Assembly (NCBI GenBank): GCA_030278955.1
Contig: JAOANR010000010.1
Span: 28,956,174 to 29,020,173, forward strand
Length of the DNA stretch: 64,000 nt
Reading direction: 5' to 3'
From: Hygrophila difformis
Taxonomy: Eukaryota > Streptophyta > Magnoliopsida > Lamiales > Acanthaceae
Part shown: positions 56,418-64,000 of the stretch, one piece after another
How positions within the stretch are numbered: position 1 is the stretch's first letter
How the letters are laid out: every line of letters begins with the position of its first letter
Position numbers and translations under genes: made by a program
The notes under the pieces: model-generated
The model's input: the letters and a program-made list of their open reading frames with translations, nothing else
Databases searched by the model: none
Told to the model about the DNA's origin: nothing

Positions 56418-56671
56418 TCTGTTACAAACTGTGTAAATTAGAACGTAATATATTGTCTAGGCAAGTTACTATGAATGTGCTTGTATTTTCACACATAATG
56501 CTTGATTGGACTTTAAAGTAACGCAAGGTTTTGTTTTATTTTGTTTAAATGAATAAATCTTGTATTTTATTCCCTTAAAAGAAGCTTTTAATACAAGTAG
56601 GAGGATGTACAAAAATAGCAATGTTTTCTTAGCAAAAGTAGTATATACTAAAAATATAATCCCTAGCGTCT
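56418..56671 (-). other. Spacer between leader ORF and gag of element C
   Basis: About 250 bp of AT-rich untranslated sequence; nothing recognisable. Confidence 0.5.
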
Positions 56672-57000
56672 CTAGGCGTCCTCCGGCAGGGTAGCGGGAT
56701 CCTCCTCCGGGTCTTCCTCCTCCGAACTTGGCGGCAGTAGGTCGTCAAAGATGGTGTTCAAGTCCTCTCCCTGAGCATCGACGTGTTCCTTCAGTATTAG
56801 GTTTTGCGTAGTGAGGGTTTGGACTTGGCGTTCGAATTGGTTTATGCGGTGGTGTTCCGCCTCTCTTAAGTTGCCCATGTGGTGCAGATTTGCCTCCAAT
56901 TAAGCTATGCGATGTTTCATTTGTTCTATGGTTTGTAGGGAGTCAAAGTGAGCGTTCATCATTTTGATCATCAAGTTAATCATATCTTGACTAGCCATCT
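56672..57000 (-). pseudogene. Leader coiled-coil ORF of element C
   Basis: Starts MASQDMINLMIKMMNAHF at 57000 and ends EEDPATLPEDA before a stop at about 56672. It is homologous to the 199-residue leader ORF of A (same start, LEANLHHMGNLREAE block and same end) but lacks the Pro-rich middle. A TAA interrupts it at residue 33, just before LEANLHHMG. It occupies the same position between PBS and gag. Function unknown. Confidence 0.75.
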
Positions 57001-57416
57001 AGCGCAAGCAGAAGATCTAAGTTAGAATGTATCACGCTTCTAGGTTCTCTAAGTTTAGGCAATGCAGTATGCACATGCAAATGGTGATTTCCCCCCAAAA
57101 GTAGTTCAAGCACTATGTATATATATATATATGTTTTTCGAATTTCCATGGGTTTTAAAAGTAAGAAAATTCATTTCCATGGAATGAATGCCTTAAAAAT
57201 TTAAAAATAATAGTTAAAATCCTTGGACCTCTATATTGGGTCAAAAATAATTACAATTTGGGCTCAAAAATAATTTTGGGCTAGGAAATTTTAAAAATAA
57301 TAATTTGGGCTTATATAATAATAATAATTTAAAAATGATCATGGTTTAAAAATAATAGTTTACAAATAATAATCTAATAGTTTAAAAATAATAATACTAA
57401 TTTAAAAATAAGCCGG
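57001..57416 (-). other. Leader of element C
   Basis: AT-rich untranslated leader with a TATATATA tract near 57120 and TTTAAAAATAAT repeats; no repeat array like that of A. Confidence 0.6.
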
Positions 57417-57428
57417 GCTCTGATACCA
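57417..57428 (-). promoter_or_regulatory. Primer binding site of element C
   Basis: TGGTATCAGAGC on the minus strand, three bases from the LTR end. Confidence 0.92.
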
Positions 57429-57431
57429 ACT

Positions 57432-60035
57432 TGTAACACCCCGGTTTTTGGCCAACCAGGTCAGGATGTCACCGCCACACCTCCCTAGCAAGACACGGTT
57501 TCTCCGAGCTTACTAAAGAGATGCAATGGTAGGTATTGCAGTATTTAAAATGTTTAAAACAATTAAAAACAACCCATACAATATAAGTTCGAAAATAATA
57601 TTATAGTGCAGCGGAAAAATAGTATCTACGTATAAGTTTTGCAGCGGAAAATGTAAATAAGGCCAACATGGCCAAAACACGGGTTAAACAGGCCCGTTTA
57701 TTCTATAGTCTAATGCAAAAATCAAAATATTAAATGTTCCCATAAATCCCATGCATGTAGTGCTCATGCTCATTCTACATACTCTGTAAGAAAAAAAAAA
57801 TGAAATGGTTTGATCAGCACAACTTGCTGAGTAAGTTAACACATACATAATCGTGGGATTTCAAAGCCATTAATTTAATACTTAAATAAAAGCATGCCAT
57901 TAAATCATAAATAATTTAATTTAATTAACTACATGACTTGCATAATTTAATTCATGGCTCTAATTAAAAACACATTTAACATAATTTAAAGTAAAAGCCA
58001 TAATTAATTTAACTAAAGCATTAAATAATTTAAATAGACCAAAATAAATATTTTAATTATCCCCATTACATCCAAGATTTAGTATTTCAGTATTTCACGA
58101 TTGCATTGCAATCTCGTCAAGTTTAGCCGGTAGCCCGGCGGCCGCAACCGTATCTGCCATACCCAGTACCACTCCGGAGCCTCAAGAAACCCATGTGGAT
58201 ATTCACGAGAGTGTAGGCCATATATCTCATGTCGTTTTGGCAATGTATCTCAAATTTCGCGTGGGGTCACCATCGTCTATAAAGGCACGAAGTGAATCGT
58301 TAGGAGGGCATCCTGCAGAGCACTCACCCCCTAATTTTAATTGATCAAGTTTGTAAGGGGATTTCCTAAATTCTGATTTCATACATTTATTTCAAAAGAG
58401 TTTTCTACTCGTTTAAACCTTAAAAACTAATTTCACCGTTTCAACAAGATTTCAAGATTTGACTTGGTCAAAACCACAGTTTACTTCAAAATTAACTAAA
58501 AATCAGGTTTAAGTCCAAAAATTCTGAAATTCGACCAGTGACTCGAAAACACAGAGATAAACAAGTTTTGTGTTTTAACTTTTCCGATCCGAGTTATGGA
58601 AATAAGTCAAAAACGTCAATTTATATCAGGTTACAAATCTGCCCGAAAATTTCAACACCAGTTTCAAGATTTCGAGATCTAGCATAGAAAACTAACTCCA
58701 AATTTAATGAACTTTTACAGAGAGATACTTAAAACATATATCTACAACTTTCATGTTCCGCTAAAGATTTGAATCAGCCTAGAACTATTGTCAAAAACGT
58801 CTATAAGTTTGGACCTAAGTTCTGTCAAGATTTCAAGATCTAAATTCAAAATAGTTCGGTTTGGGGTCGATTTCAGATATCAAAACATAATGAAAAATTC
58901 CGAAATATTTTATAGAAGCTAGATTAATGTCTTAGGAACGTTTTTTGTGTTTTAAGTTTTCTCGTTTGAACAGGTATAAGAGTTCGGAAAAATCATGCAA
59001 AAATGCTGCGCCGTTAAAGATTTCGTTTTGACAGATTTTACGTTCTTGGTTTAAATCTTTAGATTAAGTGTATTTTAAATCCTCCCAAAACCATGTAAGC
59101 ATTAACTTACAGATCTTTGGTCGTCCGGGTTCATCGATTCGGAGGCGTGGCTTCCAGTCCACCGTTTATCTCCTCGGTTCGTCGGGTTCTTCGTTCTAGA
59201 TCCGATTCGGGGTGTAGAAAATAAAGAGACTAAGTTAGGATTCATTTTCGAATCAATAATCGGTAGAGAACTAGCAGATCAGAACTTACCACGATGTTGG
59301 GAGACTCCGAATTCGTCCAAAGCAGTCCTCTCTTGGTCTCGTGCCTCCGACGACTCCGGGATTAGGGTTTTCGAACGTATAGAGAGTATGAATGTTTTGA
59401 AAAGTGTTTGGGATCGATTCTAAGGTTTATTTATAGAGGTAAGGGATCTATGGACGTCCAAGGTCGGCCTTGGTGAGTTTTGAGCCGAAAGGAAAGCAAC
59501 CGAAGTCGAAAAATCCGGATTCGGGCGAGTAAATCTCGCAACGGGCGTATCTGTCATCCGACGCGGGGTTGGCGCGCCGTTTGTTGAAACACCGCGCGGC
59601 CACCGCGCGGTCCACGCCTGGACTTCGGTCCGGGCGGGTCGTGCGATCCGTCGGGCATTTCCTCCTCTCTTTCAGACTTCTATCCCTCTATGTTCTCGGA
59701 TTCGGATTTCCGGGATATTTTCGGGCTTCTATTCCCTATCTAAATTCTTACTTGGGTCTAGATTTAATATTGGCCTCGAATTCTCAAGTCCATTTGTGTC
59801 GGGTTCCCTTGTACAATTTATTTGATTAATTTATCTTTGGTTTCACGGGTATTGAAAATTTAATTCATTTTTAAATTAAGTTTCATTTCTCATTTCCTTA
59901 TCTATGTATTATGTTTATTCATTTATTATATTTATTTATTATTATTGTTTTGTTTATTGTTTATTTATTTATTTATCTTATTTTTTTATTTTATTTATTT
60001 ATTTGTTTTATGTTGCGAAATTCTCGGGTATTATA
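57432..60035 (-). repeat. 5' LTR of element C
   Basis: Minus strand starts TATAATACCCG at 60035 and ends GGGTGTTACA at 57432. Contains an ATTT microsatellite (about 59905-60010), the CCGCGCGGCCACCGCGCGG block (about 59591-59610) and TATAAATA (59435-59428). Closely similar to the 3' LTR. Confidence 0.95.
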
Positions 60036-62688
60036 AAAACATTTCAAACAGCCCATTGTATTATAACAAAATAGTATCAACATTGTTGCAGCGGAATGTA
60101 ATATTTACATATATATAATGCAGAGGAATTTAAAGTGAGCCAACACAGCCAAAACACGGGTTAAACAGGCCCGTTTATGCAAGTCATAATTAAAACAGAA
60201 CTTAAAGATAATATTTATCCCAAATAAGCCCATGCATGCATATGATGATGCATACTCTTCATACTCTGTAGAAAAAGGGAAAATATGGTTTGGTTAGCAA
60301 AAACGTGCTGAGTAAGTTAACACTTAGCATGATTAAGGGGTTTCAAAGCTTTTAATTAAATTTAATAAAAACATGCTTGTAGGTAATATACAATTTAATT
60401 CATTCATCCACTAATAATTAAATGGCATAATTCTAAACAAGGATTTCCACATGAGCATAATTCAAATTCCATGGTAAAATAATCGCAAGACATAATTTAA
60501 AGGCATAATCTAAATAAGGAAAACATCCAAGTCTTATAATTTCCCTGTTACTTCAGGATTAGGTATTTCAGGATTTCATTCTCTCCCTTTTGTTCAATAT
60601 GATCTAATATAAATTGGTTCTTGGTTCTTGGGGAATCGAACTCGCAAGAGTTTAAACACATCCTAGGGAATCGAACCCGTAGGAAACAACACACGTCCTG
60701 GGGAATCGAACCCGCAGGAATTGACACACACCCTGGGGAATCGAACCCGCAGGAATCGACACACATCTTGGGGAATTGAACCCGCAGGAATTGATACACA
60801 TCCTGGGGAATTGAACCCGCAGGAAGACATACACCCTGGGGAATTGAATCCGCAAGGTATGAACAGACATCCTGGGGAATTGAATCCGCAGGGACACAGA
60901 CGCCCTTGGGGAATCGAACCCGCAAGGTCAGAACCAGTTTCGCAAATTTCACAAGTTTCTCAACATATAATTTTGACTAGTAGCTGTTTTGCTCCAAAAT
61001 TAATTAAAAATTAATTTTAAGTCCGAAAATTCTGAAATTTTACCGGTGACTTGAAAACACAGAGACGAATAAGTTTCATGTTTTATCTTTTTCGATCCGA
61101 GTTAAGGAAACAAGTCAAAAATTTTGATTTTCATCAGGTTATTATTCTATCCAAAACTACACAGCAACAGTTTCTCAATTTCGAAATCTACCATAGCAAA
61201 CAAACTCCGAATTTGATGAAATTTTACAGGCTCCTTTCTAACACGATTATCTATAACTTTTGTTTAGAACCCAAAGCCTAATTCACGTCGGATCAGGGGT
61301 TAATATTTGGATCAAATTTGAAACTAATTTCTGTCAGCTTTTACGAATTCGGTAAGAACGCAGATTGGTTCGGTTCAGGTTCGGAGGTCCAAATCTTAAC
61401 GGAAAATTCTAAAAATTTACAGACGCGTTCTAAACTCATAGATCTATAATTCATATGTTTAACACAGCTCCTAGTTCCGCCTAAATCTAGTGTCAAAATC
61501 GCCAAGAAGTTCGAACCAAGATTTTGTCACCGTTTCAAGATCTAAATCTAAGGCAGATCGGTTTTTGGCTGTATTCGGATATAAAAACACGATGAAAAAT
61601 TATGAAAATTTTACACAAACTAGATCATTGTCTTAGGAACGTTTTTTATGTTTTAAGTTTTCTCGTTTGAATAGATTTAGGGGTTCAGAAAAATCGTGCA
61701 AAACCGTTGCGCCGTAGGTTTCCTTCGTTGACAGATTTTAGGGTTCTTTAATTAGATCTCTACGTTGGTTGTGTATTAATCACCCAAAACCATAGTAAGT
61801 ATTATCTTACAGATTATGGATGTTCTGGCTCGTCGATTCGAAGGCGTGGCTTCCAGTCCACCGTTTATCTCCTTGATTCCGTCGGGTTCTTCGTTCTCGA
61901 TCCGGTTCGGGGTTTAGAATAGGAAAAGAATCGAGTTAGGATTCGTTTTCAATCAAGAATGTAAAGAAGGGATCAGATCTTACCACGATGATAGAAGCCT
62001 TCCGATTTTCGTCCAAGGCAGTCCCTTCTCTTGGTTCGTGCCTTCAACGACTCCGGGATTAGGGTTTGACGTGTAGAGATTTTTCGTAGGGTTTTCCAAA
62101 GTGTTCGGGGCTGATTAGAATGGTTATTATAGATGTAAGGGACCTATGGGACGTCCAAAGTCAGCCCTAGGTTATCTTGAGTCGCAAGATGAGCAACCGA
62201 AGTCGAAAAATCCGGATTCGGGCGAGTGAATCGCGGAACGTCGCAACTGCCGCATTTGGCGCGGGGTTGGCGCAGCCTTTAGGGTAAACCCCACGCGGAG
62301 ACCACGCGGCCTTGGTCCAGGCTGCGGTCTGGGCCGGGTCGTGCGATCCGTCGGGCCTTTTCTCCTCTCTTTCGGACTTCTTTCCCTCTATGTTATCGGA
62401 TTCGGATTTCCGGGATATTTTCGGGCTCCTATTTCCTATCTAAATTTTTATTCGGGTCTAGATTTAATATTGGCCTCGAATTCTCGAGTCCACTGGTGTC
62501 GGGTTTCCGTGTACCATTTTATTTGATTAAATTATTATTGGCTTTATGGGTATTGGAAATTTAATTCCTTCTTAAATTAAATTCCATTTCTTATTTTCTT
62601 ATCTAAGTACTATGTTTATTTATTTATTATATTTATTTATTGTTTATTTATTTATTTATTTTATATTGCAAAATTCTCGGGTATTACA
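60036..62688 (-). mobile_element. Truncated Tekay-type LTR (E)
   Basis: Minus strand starts TGTAATACCCGAG at 62688 and resembles LTRs of D and C along its length, but stops at 60036 within the GGGCTGTTTGAAATG region because element C is inserted there. It contains an ATTT microsatellite, a GC block (about 62285-62310), a TATA-poor promoter region and a B-box-like array (60630-60929). No internal region is present in the window, so it is a solo LTR or the remnant of a larger element. Confidence 0.85.
60630..60929 (-). repeat. B-box/T-arm-like tandem array (LTR E)
   Basis: Nine monomers of 32-36 bp with core GGGGAATCGAACCCGC (plus strand), i.e. GCGGGTTCGATTCCCC on the element strand. Tails resemble the second monomer type of D, but the three-type alternation of D is absent. 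Confidence 0.88.
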
Positions 62689-62689
62689 G

Positions 62690-62793
62690 TCCTACAGATG
62701 TTTTTAAAGTTTTATTTCTATTTAATTGTATCGACCTTATTGAACAAGCAAGACATTTGCGCACTGCGTAGCGCGCGACCGGAAAAATACTAG
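62690..62793 (+). mobile_element. Helitron-like 3' terminus (remnant)
   Basis: A GC-rich hairpin (TGCGC ACTGCGTA GCGCG, about 62758-62775) is followed about a dozen bases later by AAAAATACTAG and then T. This is the typical end of plant Helitrons (hairpin, short spacer, CTAG, insertion before T). Only the last about 100 bp remain; LTR E is inserted on the left. Helitrons move by rolling-circle replication; no Rep/helicase is present. Confidence 0.5.
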
Positions 62794-62912
62794 TATATAT
62801 ATATATATATAAATTTTTATATATTTTTTAGGATATATTTATATATATTTTTTAGGATATATATATATATATAAGAATTTATAATTTAGGATATATATAT
62901 ATATATATTCAG
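62794..62912. repeat. AT microsatellite and TTTTTTAGGATATA repeats
   Basis: Alternating TA runs interspersed with three copies of TTTAGGATATAT. Simple-sequence DNA beside the Helitron-like end. Confidence 0.9.
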
Positions 62913-63215
62913 ATGTTTGATATTATAGCTTCACCTTGGGCGGCCTTGCCTATACATTTTTCATTATCGTAAATATATTTACAACAATGAAAAGCACTAT
63001 GTTTATGCTACATGTTGAAAAGCTGCAGACAGCGATACCATTCTAATTTGGCAGCTCATCTTATCCTTCTACGAGTTGAGATGGGAATGTTTTATGATAT
63101 GAAGCCTATATTCTTTGTGTTTATTAATTGGAATTTTCAAAAATTCCATATGTTTTCTGTTAATACATTGTTATGACAACTTAACCTTGTACTTTTCATT
63201 GAGATGTTTCTCAGG
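62913..63215. other. Unassigned low-copy-looking sequence
   Basis: About 300 bp without ORF, repeat or retrotransposon signature; the only part of the right half that is not obviously a mobile element. Confidence 0.4.
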
Positions 63216-63855
63216 TGTTGGCACATCAGGTTGACGACGACAGTTAACTCTGCTGGTAGTTATGTATTTTGTATTCTTTATATAGTGCAGAGTCTGTAAT
63301 CTAAATGTAGAGTTTTATTGAGCGATTTTATTTGTATTCATTCTTAGAGATTACAGTGAGAGAGTTTTGGGAGAATCTTGTAAATGTTCTTCAAGATTTC
63401 ATAGAGAGATATTTTAGAAGAGCAAGATTAGATTGAGTTTACACAGGAATATCTGAAGGTATTGTGATCTTCAATATTCAAGAAAGTTCTGGAGGAATTC
63501 ATGCGATCAAGAAGAAAGCCATGGTGAACGACAAACAGCGTTTCTGCCTTTGAAGATTCCATTTAGGGTGAGATCCCTACTGGCGTGTTGAGGGGGAGTT
63601 TCAACAACGCTAGCTCGACTGGATTGTACCATCTAGTGGTCGAGTTTGGATTCTGGTGTTAGGCTTTGGTTAGCGTGTTTGTGTTTTGGTTTTTCTGTCT
63701 AGTGAAGGTCGCCTGGATTGGTATCCCCCAGACGTAGGTCGGAAGGACCGAACTGGGTTAACAAATTGATCGTGTTCTTTATCGCATTCGTATACCGTAG
63801 TTAGAACATCATAATAACATCCATAACAGAATCTTGAAGCATTAAGGGACCTACA
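63216..63855 (+). mobile_element. 5' LTR of a second SIRE-type copia element
   Basis: Starts TGTTGGCACATC, ends GGGACCTACA, and contains TTTATATAG (63277-63285) and the box GGTATCCCCCAGACGTAGG shared with the LTR at 5540-6456. It is followed by a PBS and gag, so the element continues beyond the window. Confidence 0.88.
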
Positions 63856-63857
63856 AA

Positions 63858-63870
63858 TTGGTATCAGAGC
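63858..63870 (+). promoter_or_regulatory. Primer binding site of second SIRE-type element
   Basis: TTGGTATCAGAGC two bases after the LTR, complementary to initiator tRNA-Met. Confidence 0.92.
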
Positions 63871-63920
63871 GAGTTCTCAAACGTAACTGAGAAAATCCAT
63901 TCATTCAAGATTCAAGAATC

Positions 63921-64000
63921 ATGAGTCGAGAAGGAGCGTCTAACACTCGTCCGCCATTGTTCGATGGAAATGATTATGCCTATTGGAAAGCTAGGATGCG
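63921..64000 (+). CDS. Gag N-terminus of second SIRE-type copia element (partial)
   Basis: MSREGASNTRPPLFDGNDYA followed by YWKARM, the conserved SIRE/Maximus gag start, cut off by the window end. Here the YW of the NYAYW-type motif is intact, unlike the stop in the copy at 26118. Confidence 0.88.
   Translation, partial: MSREGASNTRPPLFDGNDYAYWKARM

Larger units (their letters stand above)
40963..60035 (-). mobile_element. Tekay-type Ty3/gypsy chromovirus element C (contains nested D)
   Basis: Minus-strand element with 5' LTR 57432-60035, PBS, leader ORF, gag, pol and 3' LTR 40963-43543. Its gag is interrupted by element D (48193-56090). It is the most complete Tekay element here and probably represents the autonomous parent type of A and D, although it carries several nonsense codons and frameshifts. 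It is inserted into LTR E at 60036. The other flank is lost, because the Athila-like LTR X2 abuts its 3' LTR. Confidence 0.93.

Noticed and set aside
60630..60929. tRNA genes suggested by GGTTCGATTCC
   Set aside because: Only the T-arm-like core is present; no acceptor, D-arm or anticodon arm around any monomer.
60721..61014. 97-residue plus-strand ORF rich in GNRTRR/GELNPQ repeats
   Set aside because: It is the antisense translation of the tandem array in LTR E.

Overview
This is nuclear DNA from a flowering plant, probably a eudicot. The evidence is a decayed plant ROP (RAC-like) small-GTPase gene with plant-type introns, and plant-specific lineages of LTR retrotransposons: Ty1/copia SIRE-Maximus, Ty3/gypsy Athila and Ty3/gypsy Tekay chromoviruses. 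Two runs of exactly 500 N (4269-4768 and 26860-27359) are scaffold gaps. No clearly functional host gene is visible. Almost everything from 2.1 kb to the right edge is retrotransposon inserted into retrotransposon.

Left edge (1-2.1 kb): a ROP pseudogene and two 3'-terminal exons of an unidentified gene, all on the minus strand. From 2.1 to 4.3 kb there is a plus-oriented, Athila-like LTR carrying two clusters of AATTCGGT-type palindromes. From 4.8 to 5.5 kb lies a copia gag-integrase relic. A SIRE-type copia element, minus strand, with LTRs at 5540-6456 and from 26229 into the gap, is inserted into that relic. Its third ORF is split by an 11.5-kb Tekay element (here called A, 7933-19403, plus strand, target duplication ATCAA). 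A has a Stowaway MITE in one LTR, lacks gag, protease and the RT core, and carries an antisense, intron-containing gene of the plant-transposon-protein family.

Middle (27.4-41 kb): an Athila-type gypsy element on the minus strand (gag-protease-RT-RNase H-integrase, PBS at 35217-35234). Its flanks carry TTGTCGCGG palindrome clusters. The 5' flank holds a 1-kb patchwork insertion made of retrotransposon pieces and an 18S rRNA fragment, bounded by 18-bp direct repeats.

Right (41-62.7 kb): Tekay element C (minus, LTRs 40963-43543 and 57432-60035) contains the gag-only Tekay element D (plus, 48193-56090), inserted in C's gag. C itself sits in a truncated LTR, E. The LTRs of D and E contain arrays of a tRNA T-arm/B-box-like motif. 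The window ends with a Helitron-like 3' end, an AT microsatellite, and the LTR plus first gag codons of another SIRE-type copia element.

The main unexplained structure is regulatory rather than coding. Several LTR families carry small palindromes near the promoter, and their cores differ between elements while the LTR around them is conserved. The D/E LTRs carry B-box-like arrays. Three Tekay families share a hairpin and a duplicated polypurine-tract module. All coordinates and alignments were done by eye; family names rest on recognised motifs, not database searches.
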